Source: DATLXH01 sp035576005 (GTDB lineage Bacteria; Acidobacteriota; Thermoanaerobaculia; Gp7-AA8). Taken from it: a stretch of DNA of 27,934 nt. The stretch spans positions 1 through 27,934 of the forward strand of contig DATLXH010000065.1 in NCBI GenBank assembly GCA_035576005.1, written 5' to 3'. Positions within the stretch are counted from its first letter, which is position 1. Every line of letters begins with the position of its first letter. Positions 1-7,655 of the stretch are shown here, piece by piece. The notes below the pieces were generated by a model, which worked only from the letters and a program-made list of their open reading frames with translations, had not been told where the DNA came from and made no database searches. The position numbers were made by a program, and so were the translations under genes.

Positions 1-150
1 CGATAATCTCCTATTATCCGTGGACGCTATATTGACACGGGTCCGACTATTAACCGTCGCTCGACCGCGCTACGGGTGCCGGTGATCGTGACCTACTCGA
101 CGTCATGAAGATTTGAAGTCATAATACAATCAAGCATTAACGTATTGGTT

Positions 151-816
151 ATGTCTGCAGAGCGTTACCGTCGTCCCGACGTCGATATCGACTCACGAGA
201 GGGGAAACCTGATAGCCGGTCGCGCCGCGATGACCCGCTTATTACATCGGAATCGTACGCAACATCTGGCGTCGCCAAAGTCTTCGATGACCGTGCGCCA
301 AGATATTCGCCTGCGACACAATCAATCGTAGACCTGCTTGGCCCGATCGACGCAGATGCAGTTGCGCAAATGGATGCGTATGCCGAGTCCATGTTGCCAG
401 GCGTCTTGAGGGGAAGTATCCGGTTGAACACAGCAGGCGAGAAAAGGCTGGCAGAGTTGCGTGTACATTTCTCGAGCGAGTTAGATGAACTCGGTAAGGG
501 CGTAGCGGCGGCCGCCAGCGTCACCCAGCACGTACTCACTTCAATTGTGCGCCGTCGAGAGAGAGTCGACCGGTTGAACGGTATTGCTACGAAGGAGGTG
601 CTAATGGTGCGGGCTCTGCGCTATATGAACGCGTTCGCACTTAGGAAGTTGCGAAAGTACGCGAACACTGCAAAAGTCAGATTGAATGCGTATCAGGAAG
701 CGGAACGAAACCTTCATCAGCTCATGGCCGCTGAGGCTCTCCGCACGCATCTCGAGACCGAACTCGCGGCGTATCGCGTCTGGTCGCACGGAGAGGATTC
801 CACCTTCGAGACATAG
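151..816 (+). CDS. Hypothetical protein, helical, unknown function
   Basis: I do not recognise this 221-residue protein. The frame is open from a TTG at 145, but the ATG at 151 is the more natural start; no clear Shine-Dalgarno is visible before either. The first 60 residues are polar and charged and look disordered. From about residue 60 to the end the composition is mainly helical, with many Arg, Glu, Leu and Ala and heptad-like stretches in the last 80 residues, which suggests a coiled coil. No signal peptide or membrane segment is seen. It sits at the edge of a region of broken insertion sequences, so it may be accessory. The third-position GC looks lower than in the core genes further right. 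A real gene is likely because of the long open frame, but this is not proven. Confidence 0.5.
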   Translation: MSAERYRRPDVDIDSREGKPDSRSRRDDPLITSESYATSGVAKVFDDRAPRYSPATQSIVDLLGPIDADAVAQMDAYAESMLPGVLRGSIRLNTAGEKRLAELRVHFSSELDELGKGVAAAASVTQHVLTSIVRRRERVDRLNGIATKEVLMVRALRYMNAFALRKLRKYANTAKVRLNAYQEAERNLHQLMAAEALRTHLETELAAYRVWSHGEDSTFET

Positions 817-901
817 TTCAGGCGAAGCGCGATCAGACTTCGTACGTGCCACCAGAGAATGTGAGCGATTCTGCGCGTACCAGACGTGCGATTCGTAACT
901 A

Positions 902-1815
902 TCATAGCAATTGATCACCTGCCACAGAGAGTTCATCGAGTTTGTAGTTCCAGCGAAAGACTACGGGAGCATCGTTGATCTCGCGCAGCCCAAGCTCGAT
1001 CCGATTCTTGAGCTCTTCCTTCGATTCAACTCGGATTCCCCGAAGGATGCTTCTTGCGAGCTTTGAAAAAAGGTTTCGATCAGATTCAGCCAAGATCCGT
1101 GCTTCGGTGTGAAGATGAACCCGAACCGGTTGGGCCGAGTTGCGAGAAACGCCCTTGTCACCTTCGATACGTGCGCCGAGTGATTGTCGAGAATGACGCG
1201 GATCTTTGTTTTCTCGGCGTAGTACGTGTCAACCATCCGGAGGAAGTCGATGAACTCGCGGCTCCGATGACGTTCGGTAACGAGTCCATGTACGTAGCCA
1301 GTTGACAGATCGAGACCGGCGAGTAGCGACAGCGTGCCGTATCGAACATACTCGAACTCGCGCGAGTGAGTCGGGTGAATTGATGGAACGGGAGGCAGGT
1401 CCGGACCCGTGGTGCCGATTGCCTGAATCCCTGGGTTTTCATCGTAGGAGAGAATCGCAATATCGGACTTGCCCTCGCTGCTCCGTAGTAGCTCAACCTG
1501 CCTGCATACGAATAAAACCTGCATCATCTTGGCGTCGACGGCGGGGTCTCGCCGCTCAAGGTAGTAGCGCACTTTGTGAGGCCGAAGCTCATGACTTGCC
1601 AGAATTTTCGAAACGGTTCCACGCGCAAGCTTTTGGAGTGAAGAGTGTCCTGCCTTCAGACAACGATCCCGGATGTGCTGAGCCAGCAGGGAGGTCGTCC
1701 AGAGCTCGGACGCGTATCCGAGGTCCTTCGGCTTCTGGCAGGCAAGTGCAACGACCCACGCGACCGCCTCTGGGGGTTTCTCCGGCCCCGGTACTCGTGG
1801 CCCTCGCGAAAGCAC
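902..1815 (-). pseudogene. IS630-family transposase, 5'-truncated and frameshifted
   Basis: A DDE transposase of the IS630/Tc1-mariner superfamily. The catalytic acidic residues can be read in order: Asp in SYDENPGIQA, Asp in VILDNHSAHV, and Glu in WLNLIETFF. Two frames are needed. The upstream frame carries the catalytic core down to about position 1066 and then turns to nonsense; the family C-terminus (SKLARSILRGIRV through NYKLDEL) continues in the -1 frame to 902. The switch lies at a run of six A on the plus strand (1066-1071), read as T6 on the coding strand. The N-terminal helix-turn-helix region expected in a roughly 340-residue IS630 transposase is missing: recognisable homology starts close to position 1785, where the sequence becomes part of another gene on the opposite strand. 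The element is therefore a remnant, although the frameshift alone could be programmed. Confidence 0.85.
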
Positions 1816-1991
1816 TCATCGTCACCACGGATGAGCTCCTTGGTGTCAAGCGCGCCCCAAAGCCAGACGCTCGCACCGAGGATCCCGAGACCCGGCGTCT
1901 GTGGAGAAAGTTTCAGCTCGTCTCCACTCTCCCCGACAAAGATCAGCGCGCCGTCATCCGCCTCATCAACTCCCTCGCCGGCTCGGGCTAG
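1791..1991 (+). pseudogene. C-terminal remnant of an XRE-family transcriptional regulator
   Basis: About 66 residues match the tail of a well-known class of small XRE/Cro-type regulators: a segment reading LAKAL-TTDELLG, then a linker, then RRLWRKFQLVSTLPDKDQRAVIRLINSL and a stop at 1991. In that family this part follows the helix-turn-helix and ends the protein. Here the DNA-binding half is gone, because upstream of about 1791 the sequence is transposase DNA read on the other strand. The frame stays open upstream to 1302 only as a shadow of the transposase. This is what remains of a regulator gene after insertion and deletion. The assignment comes from motif memory, not from a search. Confidence 0.65.
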
Positions 1992-2122
1992 CGACCCGTC
2001 AACTTCGACCCGCTCGTGCGGGCAAGAACCAAAGGCCTGGCACTCTTTATACTCTCGAGACTTCTCCGATTTGAAGTTGCCCCGGTTTGGTGGACACCTG
2101 ATGATGTTGGGAGGAGTCCACG

Positions 2123-2406
2123 ATGGGAAAGACAAGACGGGAAGAGTTTCAGCGGCAGATGATCCGGCTAGTGCGAGCCGGGCGAACGCCTGAAGATCTG
2201 GGCAGAGAGTCGAGCCGTCGGCGCAGTCGATCCGGAACTGGGTTAAGCAAGGCGAGCTTGATGAGGGAAGCCGGACCGACGGACTCAAGACCGAAGTTCG
2301 TCGGGAGAATGCCCGGCTCAAAGAGGAACGCGAGATCCTCTCAAAAGCCGCGGCCTGGTTCGCTCAGGAGACCCAGAGCAAACCGAACGGATCTTCACGT
2401 TCGTGA
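2123..2406 (+). pseudogene. IS3-family OrfA (helix-turn-helix), frameshifted
   Basis: It starts at ATG 2123, a few bases after GGGAGGAG. The first 28 codons read MGKTRREEFQRQMIRL and then LVRAGRTPEDLGRE, the usual start of this OrfA type. Near 2205 the frame shifts; the rest of OrfA is read in another frame as EPSAQSIRNWVKQGELDEG, then the leucine-zipper-like part ENARLKEEREILSKAAAWFA, ending at 2406. It overlaps the start of orfB, as is usual for IS3 elements. OrfA normally binds the element ends and helps make OrfAB by -1 frameshifting. The internal shift should prevent function. Confidence 0.8.
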
Positions 2407-3179
2407 GAGTCAACCAGGCCGAGTATTCGATCCGTGCAATGTGCCGGGTTCTCGAGGTCTCACCGAGCGGCTACTGCGCATGGCGTTCGCGCAAGAGATC
2501 GACAAGAAAAAGCGAGGACGAAAAGCTTCAGTTAAGGGTAAAAGCAATACACACAGTGTCGCGACAGACATACGGGGTGCCAAGGATTCACGCAGAGCTC
2601 AAGGCCGAAGGAACGGCAATCGGCCGCAAGCGGGTTGCTCGCCTGATGAAAGCATCGGCTTTGGTCGGGGTGACCCGTCGCAAGCGGACGATCACAACCC
2701 GGCGCGACCGCTCCGCACAATCGGCTCCCGACCTGATCGATCGCCAGTTTGTCGCCGCCGGTCCGAATCAGGTCTGGGTCGCCGACATTACCTACATCCC
2801 GACATGGATCGGCTTCCTCTACCTGGCTGTCGTTCTTGATGTGTGGAGCCGGAAGACCGTAGGCTGGGCGATGGAGTCGCATCTGCGAGCGTCGCGCATC
2901 ACCGGTGCGTTCGATGGCCCCTTGAGCAACGCTCATCGGCCGACGGCGTCCTGCATCACACCTATCAGGGCTGTCAGTACACCTCGATCGAGTTTGGTAA
3001 ACGATGCTGAGAGGGCGACCATCGATGGGATCGGTCGGCACTGCTACGACACGCAATGTGCGAGAGCTTCTCTGCAACGCTCGACTGCGAGCCTTATCGA
3101 CCGAATTCCTTCCAAGATTGCGACGAAACCCGCACCGCGTTCTTCGACTTCATTGAAGGTCGCACTAGCCTACGAATAA
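2403..3179 (+). pseudogene. IS3-family OrfB transposase (rve-type integrase core), decayed
   Basis: The first 165 residues are good OrfB: the HTH_21-like segment (IRAMCRVLEVSPSGYCAWRSR, YGVPRIHAELK) and the start of the integrase core, WVADITYIPTWIGFLYLAVV, which contains the first catalytic Asp. After about 2895 the reading frame breaks several times. Family motifs can still be found in other frames: DGVLHHTYQGCQYTSIEFG, where the second catalytic Asp of the usual HHSDQGSQY is lost, then RPSMGSVG and MCESFSATLDCE with the final Glu near 3056-3090. The loss of one catalytic residue and the multiple shifts show an old, inactive copy. Confidence 0.85.
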
Positions 3180-3184
3180 ACCTG

Positions 3185-3214
3185 TTGTTTACCCAACACC
3201 CCGCTCCCTATATC
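3185..3214 (+). promoter_or_regulatory. Possible sigma-70-type promoter ahead of the ECF sigma gene
   Basis: TTGTTT at 3185-3190 and TATATC at 3209-3214 are separated by 18 bases and lie about 60 bases upstream of the sigma factor ATG. The match is moderate and overlaps the decayed right end of the IS3 element, so the promoter could have been supplied by, or altered by, the insertion. Confidence 0.25.
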
Positions 3215-3273
3215 CTTCCGGCTGTTGTTCCCTTTCAATCGACTCCGTCACCCTGAGCAGGGACCCGCGAAGA

Positions 3274-3816
3274 ATGATCGCCGCCTATCACCAGAACTTC
3301 GCCCCGACGGAGCCACCTAAGGGCTACGAAAGAGTTGAAGAGCTGTATCGGCTCTTCTTCAACCTGATGCTCTATCTTTCGTCGCAACGATTCAAGGTTC
3401 CCGAGACCGATGCAGAGAGTCTGATTCATGAAGTCTTTCTCAGCTTTCTCGCGCACTCATCAGAAGTGCGCGATCCGCGAGCCTGGCTGGTGGGGTCCAT
3501 CTGCCACGCCAGTCGGCATTACTGGCGTGGGAACGGACGCACAGAGTCGATCTCCGACGAGGTCCTCAAACGGGCCGATCCATCCGCACCTGAGCTAGCC
3601 GACACAGTGGCGACAAGGATCTTGGTGCAAGAACTTCTATTCCATCTCCACGAAAAATGCCGTCACACGCTGCGTCTCAAATACTTTGAAGGTTGCTCAG
3701 CGATCGAAGTTGCTCGGGAGCTCGAGACAACGCCACGATACGCGGAGAAGCTCATTCGCAAATGCCTCAAGCGCGCCCACCAAATCTACCTGGACCTCAA
3801 GGGGAACAAGCGGTGA
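3274..3816 (+). CDS. ECF-type RNA polymerase sigma factor
   Basis: This 180-residue protein has the two-domain build of extracytoplasmic-function sigma factors. Region 2 covers about residues 25-90 (LIHEVFLSFLAHSSEVRDPRAWLVGSI). Region 4 covers about 115-175, with the helix-turn-helix ACSAIEVARELETTP-like segment read as CSAIEVARELETTPRYAEKL. The ATG at 3274 is preceded by a purine-rich stretch (GCAGGGACCCGCGAAG). Its stop overlaps the GTG start of the next gene by four bases, so the two are probably translationally coupled and work together. A sigma factor of this kind directs RNA polymerase to a small regulon when released by its partner. The subgroup cannot be named from sequence alone. 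There is no sign of damage, even though a dead IS3 element lies immediately upstream. Confidence 0.9.
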   Translation: MIAAYHQNFAPTEPPKGYERVEELYRLFFNLMLYLSSQRFKVPETDAESLIHEVFLSFLAHSSEVRDPRAWLVGSICHASRHYWRGNGRTESISDEVLKRADPSAPELADTVATRILVQELLFHLHEKCRHTLRLKYFEGCSAIEVARELETTPRYAEKLIRKCLKRAHQIYLDLKGNKR

Positions 3817-5162
3817 GTGACATCCACTATGACGACGAGACACTGATCGAGTTTTTCACGACGGGCGTGTCAGAGCCAGCTGATGTGCAAGAACATGTGA
3901 ACAGTTGCCGACAGTGCGGTGCGTTTCGCTCGTCTTTCGAGACATTTGCCGTCGCTCTGGCCGATCCCGCGGTGTGGCAGACGAACACCGAAGTGCTTTT
4001 TGCCCTTCCGAAAGAAGCCAAACTTCAGGAAGTTCGCGAACTCGCCTCTCGATTCGACGCTGAGGAGGCCGATGCGGACGGTGAGATCTCGACGATCGTC
4101 GGACGCCCTTCATCGGAATGGCGTTCTCGTTTCGCCAGTTCAGCCCCGCTGCATACAGTCGGCGGGGTTCGAAAACTCATTGCAACTGCGCATGAGATGG
4201 TCGATCACAATCCGACAGACGCCATGATCCTCGCGTCAACGGCAACGGCACTCTGCTCGAAACTCCAAGGGATCTGCTATCCGCAAACCATTGCCGCCGA
4301 CCTGATGGGGACAGCTCTTAAGGAACAGGCGACTGCCCTTCGCTATCTGGGCCGATACGAAGAAGGACTCGTTTTACTCAAGGAAGCCGAAGCTTGTTTC
4401 TATCGCGGCTCAGCATCGCTTGCCGACCTGACCGATCTCGACTTTCAAAGGGCCTGTCTATTATTTTACGCAGAGCGGATCCCCGAAGCGATTCCAATCA
4501 TGCGCAGGGCGGCCCTCGCTTACAGGCAGCTTGGCGATTCGAAACGGTTCCAGCAGACGAGAGCTCTCGAAGCTGCGGCGGCGCTGAAAACTGGAGAGGT
4601 GAGAGGGGCGATCGCACTCTGGCTGTCGCTGGTAGATGGTATAGCACTCGAGTCTGATCTCGACACTCTGGCAACCACGCTTGGCAATCTCGGCCAAGCG
4701 TATTTGATGCTCGCGGATTTTGAGGAGGCGGGCAAGTATTTTCACCAGGCGCTCCAGCTCCAAAAGGAGCTAGGTCTTCAGCCGCATCTTATGCGGGTCC
4801 GCTGGGGACTCGCACGAACACTGGTAGGTACCGGAGAATGGGAAGCCGGGCTTGCGCGCCTCCGCGAGACGGCCGTGGAGTTCGAACAGGCGGGGATGTT
4901 CTCAACGTCCGGCCTCGTCAAGCTTGAGATCGCTGAGTTGCTACTCGCTATGGGTAAGGGCCCGGAGGTAGTAGCCGTCTGCAGCGATCTGGTCCAGCAA
5001 TTCCGCGCAGCAGGAATGGCGACGAGCGCGATAACCGCGGCTGCGTACCTTCAGGAAGCAGCATCGTCAGGACACGTGACGGCCGCAATGTTCAAGAGCG
5101 TGCGCGAGCGTCTCGAGGACGTTCCTTCCCTTCCGAAATCAAGGTCGCCGAAAACCAGCTGA
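3813..5162 (+). CDS. Putative anti-sigma factor with zinc-finger motif and TPR repeats
   Basis: The GTG at 3813 overlaps the stop of the sigma gene (GTGA) and has AAGGGGAA ahead of it, so I chose it over upstream codons in the same frame; this gives 449 residues. Near the N-terminus is EHVNSCRQCGAF, a His-x3-Cys-x2-Cys pattern like the zinc-binding anti-sigma (ZAS) motif. From about residue 130 to the end the protein is all-helical, with repeats of TPR character, for example LGNLGQAYLMLADFEEAGKY and the neighbouring segments. No transmembrane helix is evident, so unlike classical ECF anti-sigma factors it appears cytosolic and may sense a protein partner through the TPR region. The pairing with the sigma factor follows from the overlap and motif and has not been shown. 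It could also be a sigma-linked TPR adaptor without inhibitory action. Confidence 0.75.
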   Translation: MSDIHYDDETLIEFFTTGVSEPADVQEHVNSCRQCGAFRSSFETFAVALADPAVWQTNTEVLFALPKEAKLQEVRELASRFDAEEADADGEISTIVGRPSSEWRSRFASSAPLHTVGGVRKLIATAHEMVDHNPTDAMILASTATALCSKLQGICYPQTIAADLMGTALKEQATALRYLGRYEEGLVLLKEAEACFYRGSASLADLTDLDFQRACLLFYAERIPEAIPIMRRAALAYRQLGDSKRFQQTRALEAAAALKTGEVRGAIALWLSLVDGIALESDLDTLATTLGNLGQAYLMLADFEEAGKYFHQALQLQKELGLQPHLMRVRWGLARTLVGTGEWEAGLARLRETAVEFEQAGMFSTSGLVKLEIAELLLAMGKGPEVVAVCSDLVQQFRAAGMATSAITAAAYLQEAASSGHVTAAMFKSVRERLEDVPSLPKSRSPKTS

Positions 5163-5177
5163 TCCCAGCCTGAACTA

Positions 5178-5197
5178 CGCGGGGGCAAGCCCCCGCG
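5178..5197. repeat. GC-rich palindrome, copy 1 (downstream of tnpA)
   Basis: CGCGGGGGCAAGCCCCCGCG: a hairpin with a four-base loop lying between the converging TPR gene and tnpA. It is identical to the copy at 5713-5732. It could also act as a transcription end for either gene. Confidence 0.8.
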
Positions 5198-5218
5198 GAT
5201 CCAGCACCAACCCACCCC

Positions 5219-5668
5219 TCACTTGGTGAACAGCTTCAGTTGTTTGAGTTGGGCGATGTGACGCTCCTCCTCGACGAGCTGGTTTCGGATGTAGCGCTGG
5301 ATGACCGCTTCGTTCACGCGTCTGATCGTCTCTGCGAAGTACGACGGGGACCAGAGCTTGCCGCCCCAGAAGTACGTGCGGCGGATGGCGGGGTAGCGGC
5401 GGAAGAACTCGCGGGCGCTCACGCTCTTCAGGATCCGCATCGCTTCGGAGACGGAGCGGGTGGGCGGGAGTGCAATGAGCGCATGGACGTGGTCGGGCGG
5501 AATCTCGAGCTCGATGACGGTCATGTCATAGTCGTAGGCCGTTTTGACGAGGATCTGCTTCAGGACGGTGCGGTACGGCTCGTCGAAGACCTTCCGCCGG
5601 TACTTCGGGGTCCAGACGAGGTGGTATTCGAGCCTCGTGACGTGATGTTCAGCCCGTTGGAGTTCCAT
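5219..5668 (-). CDS. tnpA: IS200/IS605-family Y1 transposase (TnpA)
   Basis: This 149-residue protein has the length and motifs of the HUH single-strand transposases. The N-terminal segment YHLVWTPKYRRKVF is typical of the family, the metal-binding HUH motif reads DHVHALI (His60, His62), and the catalytic Tyr is probably Tyr126 in IQRYIRNQ. TnpA excises and inserts single-stranded DNA by nicking next to subterminal hairpins, using a 5'-phosphotyrosine link. The gene appears intact, with no TnpB companion, as in IS200 proper. Its start codon lies two bases after a 13-bp perfect inverted repeat, so translation may be restrained by mRNA folding, as is known for IS200. It could alternatively be a REP-associated transposase serving the flanking palindromes, but the length and N-terminus favour IS200. 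Confidence 0.9.
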   Translation of the reverse strand: MELQRAEHHVTRLEYHLVWTPKYRRKVFDEPYRTVLKQILVKTAYDYDMTVIELEIPPDHVHALIALPPTRSVSEAMRILKSVSAREFFRRYPAIRRTYFWGGKLWSPSYFAETIRRVNEAVIQRYIRNQLVEEERHIAQLKQLKLFTK

Positions 5669-5670
5669 CT

Positions 5671-5714
5671 CGATGGATAGCGTAGCCCCGCGAGAGAGGC
5701 GACGCTATCCATCG
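5671..5714 (-). promoter_or_regulatory. 13-bp stem-loop in the tnpA leader
   Basis: CGATGGATAGCGT at 5671-5683 is perfectly complementary to ACGCTATCCATCG at 5702-5714, with an 18-base loop. On the minus strand the hairpin ends two bases before the tnpA ATG. It overlaps the outer palindrome by two bases. Known IS200 elements hide the start region in a leader hairpin; a similar role is inferred here. Confidence 0.6.
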
Positions 5715-5732
5715 CGGGGGCAAGCCCCCGCG
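5713..5732. repeat. GC-rich palindrome, copy 2 (upstream of tnpA)
   Basis: The same 20 bases in the same orientation as copy 1. Its left edge merges with the 13-bp leader stem, so two alternative folds compete here. Confidence 0.8.
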
Positions 5733-5831
5733 GTTTTCGCTTCGCTCATCTAAAAACTCGCCAGCGGAGTCAAGCGAAAGGCGAGCAAAGTGTCGTCCTC
5801 CCCTAGAGAAACACGTGTCACTCACGGGTTT

Positions 5832-5871
5832 CCCGCTCGCTGCCGCGATTAGGTCATCCCGAGCGAGCGGG
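5832..5871. repeat. 10-bp inverted repeat, intergenic
   Basis: CCCGCTCGCT at 5832-5841 pairs perfectly with AGCGAGCGGG at 5862-5871 across a 20-base loop. It lies between the IS200-like element and the small exported protein gene. The role is unknown; it could be a repeat of the extragenic palindrome kind. Confidence 0.5.
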
Positions 5872-6051
5872 CGAGGCTCTTAATGTCTACCCAACCACTA
5901 CCTCGGGCTGGGCATCGCCACGTCCTTTTTCAGGTGAATCAGAAATATTACTTCGAGGGGGGTAGGGAAATGGTCGTTTCCGTCACTCCCCTTCATGAGG
6001 GCGCCCTCTCAACTGATACCCGAAACATCACCGGTACGAGGAGAGAGGCTC

Positions 6052-6273
6052 ATGAACAGTGTCTGGAAACGATCGATTACCACGTCAACCATCGCAGTTG
6101 TCCTTGCTACAGCTCTATTTACTCAAACGGCGCAGGCAGCGCCACGCGATAAGAATTCAACGCTTGATCGCCAAACTTTCGACCGAACGGTAGATCGGGT
6201 TGCAAGAGCGGTCCGTCCGATCATACGGAAGACGCTCAAACCCTTGGGTGACATCATGCTCCCCAAGGGCTAA
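6052..6273 (+). CDS. Small exported basic protein, unknown function
   Basis: The ATG at 6052 is preceded by GAGGAGAGAGGCTC, a strong ribosome-binding site, giving 73 residues. Residues 1-29 form a typical Sec signal peptide: basic MNSVWKR, a hydrophobic core around IAVVLATALF, and a likely cut after AQA. The mature part is about 44 residues, with roughly eleven Arg/Lys against five Asp and no Cys, and it is probably helical (RTVDRVARAVRPIIRKTL). I know no family for it. A small cationic exported protein could bind envelope polymers, DNA or membranes, or be a secreted peptide; none of this is shown. It is convergent with an AraC-type gene and is followed by two strong hairpins, so it is probably a single-gene unit. 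Confidence 0.65.
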   Translation: MNSVWKRSITTSTIAVVLATALFTQTAQAAPRDKNSTLDRQTFDRTVDRVARAVRPIIRKTLKPLGDIMLPKG

Positions 6274-6311
6274 AGCAACCCGCTCGACTTCCCCGATCTT
6301 CTGAAGAGTTG

Positions 6312-6350
6312 CTGTTAGTCCACGGACTCTTCGTGCCGTGGACTACAGCT
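6312..6350. terminator. Strong hairpin after the small exported gene
   Basis: TAGTCCACGG (6316-6325) pairs perfectly with CCGTGGACTA (6336-6345) over a 10-base loop. The stem extends by GCTGT/ACAGC with one bulged T. There is no clear T-run, so an intrinsic terminator is possible but not typical. It lies between convergent genes and may serve both. Confidence 0.45.
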
Positions 6351-6359
6351 AATGCTCTG

Positions 6360-6389
6360 GCAGGCCCGTCGAATTGGTGACGGGCCTGC
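6360..6389. terminator. Second strong hairpin between convergent genes
   Basis: GCAGGCCCGTC (6360-6370) and GACGGGCCTGC (6379-6389) form a perfect 11-bp GC-rich stem with an 8-base loop. It follows the first hairpin by 14 bases. No T-run is seen on either side. It may be a bidirectional terminator or an mRNA-stabilising structure. Confidence 0.45.
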
Positions 6390-6526
6390 TAGCAGGCGAT
6401 AACATTGATGCACTGCTAGGAGTGGAACGTTGTTCGTGGCTGGTTCGTCCACATCCAACCGGATTTCAAGCCTCTGGCTTCACTCTCGAGACGCTTGTGG
6501 CACGTAAGCCCTTCCGTTCTTCACCA

Positions 6527-6925
6527 CTATCCGTCGAACGACTTCTGCGATCGACGTAGTGACTCCGGTCCCTCGCGATGAGTGGCGCGGTAAGTATGCG
6601 GGGTACACTTCACCTTCTTCATAAATGCACGGAACATTGTCGCTCGCGTCCCGAACCCCGCTCGGTAGGCTATCTCAGTGAGAGAAAACTTCGTACTTGT
6701 CAGAAGTAGCTCTACGTGGGCAAGCTGTCGTTCCTTGAGGATTTTTGAGGGCGGAGCTCCCGCGATTGCCTCGCAGGCGCGCGTAAGTGTTGACGGGGTC
6801 ACGCCGAGACGCTGGGCAAGTTCAGAAGCTCGAGCGACGCTTCTTGCTGCATAGCACTCGCTGAGGTACTCCGTAATGACAGAATCCAATGAAAAGAAAT
6901 CAGAGAAGGCATCGGGAGAACCCAT
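6527..6925 (-). CDS. AraC-family DNA-binding protein, HTH domain only
   Basis: This 132-residue protein consists almost entirely of an AraC/XylS-type double helix-turn-helix. The first HTH is at about residues 33-52 (ASELAQRLGVTPSTLTRACE), then the linker helix (PPSKILKERQLAHVELLL), then the second HTH with the family signature SLTEIAYRAGFGTRATMFRAFMKKVKCTPHTYR. There is no ligand-binding domain, so it is like SoxS/MarA in layout. No Shine-Dalgarno is visible before the ATG at 6925. It is convergent with the small exported protein gene. Its targets are unknown; the long stretch without a clear gene upstream (6926-7655) may hold its own promoter. It could be the DNA-binding end of a once larger regulator, but nothing shows a broken front half. 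Confidence 0.85.
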   Translation of the reverse strand: MGSPDAFSDFFSLDSVITEYLSECYAARSVARASELAQRLGVTPSTLTRACEAIAGAPPSKILKERQLAHVELLLTSTKFSLTEIAYRAGFGTRATMFRAFMKKVKCTPHTYRATHREGPESLRRSQKSFDG

Positions 6926-7655
6926 ACACGAGTGGGAGTGACGCAGTAGCCCATTTTCCTACCCCCTGAATGTCCGTATCAGCAAGATCGCAAGAAATGA
7001 CACCACGAGTTGCACCGTACGGCGAACCCTATTCGCCGCTCAAAGCACTCACGAAGGTGTCGATCGAGAGCCTGGTTGATCCATAAGGCATCTGTCTTGT
7101 CAGGTATTGGATCGGTGGCCACACGCAGCCACCTTTGACCGCAAGAATGTCGGTTGATTCACCAGTTTCGGAAACGCCGAATGCGAGGAGATCCCGAATC
7201 GCACATGGACGGAGGGTCAGCGCCCCTTCGGAGAAGTATCGGACACGACACCACGGCCGTGGCGCCCTTCCACCAACACCCGTCTGCAGTAGTTATCTGG
7301 TACTTGAGGCTCTCCCCAACCGCTCGTTCTTGAAACAAACAGCCGGGCTGTATCAACACCTCTGGAAAGGATGTCCGCGCGACCAAAAAGAGGTTCCGAT
7401 GCCCCGTTAACCACGCGCGACGTAAAAGCCATTCTCCCCATCCCTGCGAGCCCTTCCTCGGCGCGCAGCAACGAATGACACCATTCAAAAACGAACTGAC
7501 GAAGTAGTCTGTTCCTACACGCAAGACCACCAACGAGCACCGAGTGGAGCGGATGGGCCACGAAGAGGCGGTAGAGGCAAAGAGTCAGACGTTTTCAATA
7601 GACCCGAGGTGTGTACGTAAAAGCTGTCATTAACCAGTGTGAAGGACGGAAACTT
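6926..7655. other. 730-bp stretch without a supported gene
   Basis: Several overlapping open frames of 60-125 codons exist on both strands, but none has a convincing start, composition or motif. The region separates the AraC-type gene from the exported-protein block and must hold the promoters of both. It may include remains of an old gene on the minus strand around 7160-7560, where two shifted frames are both open, but I could not name it. Confidence 0.4.

Larger units (their letters stand above)
2072..3200 (+). mobile_element. Degenerate IS3-family insertion sequence
   Basis: The left end at 2072-2098 begins TGAAGTTGCCCCGG and continues TTTGGTGGACACC, which resembles IS3-family termini. 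It is followed by a Shine-Dalgarno (GGGAGGAG) and overlapping orfA and orfB, both frameshifted. The right end is not sharply defined; a partly similar inverted sequence around 3184-3203 (TGTTTACCCAACACCCCGC) may be the decayed right repeat. No direct target duplication could be identified. The element lies right after the XRE-regulator remnant and just upstream of the sigma factor gene. Confidence 0.7.
5178..5733 (-). mobile_element. IS200/IS605-like element bounded by identical palindromes
   Basis: A single Y1 transposase gene is enclosed by two identical copies of CGCGGGGGCAAGCCCCCGCG (5178-5197 and 5713-5732), each followed by one more matching G. Each can form a seven-to-eight-pair GC hairpin with a CAAG loop. 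The copies are in the same orientation and lie 21 bases beyond the stop and about 45 bases upstream of the start. IS200/IS605 elements carry subterminal hairpins recognised by TnpA, so these are good candidates for the element ends. The exact cleavage sites cannot be defined here. Confidence 0.7.

Noticed and set aside
5240..5680. Plus-strand frame of 146 codons
   Set aside because: It is the complement of the tnpA gene, which has complete catalytic motifs.
5883..6152. Plus-strand frame of 89 codons overlapping the small exported gene
   Set aside because: No signal or motif; the overlapping frame from 6052 has a strong ribosome site and a signal peptide.
7135..7561. Overlapping frames of 91-124 codons on both strands
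   Set aside because: No motif, no ribosome site, and overlapping frames of equal quality; no gene can be supported.
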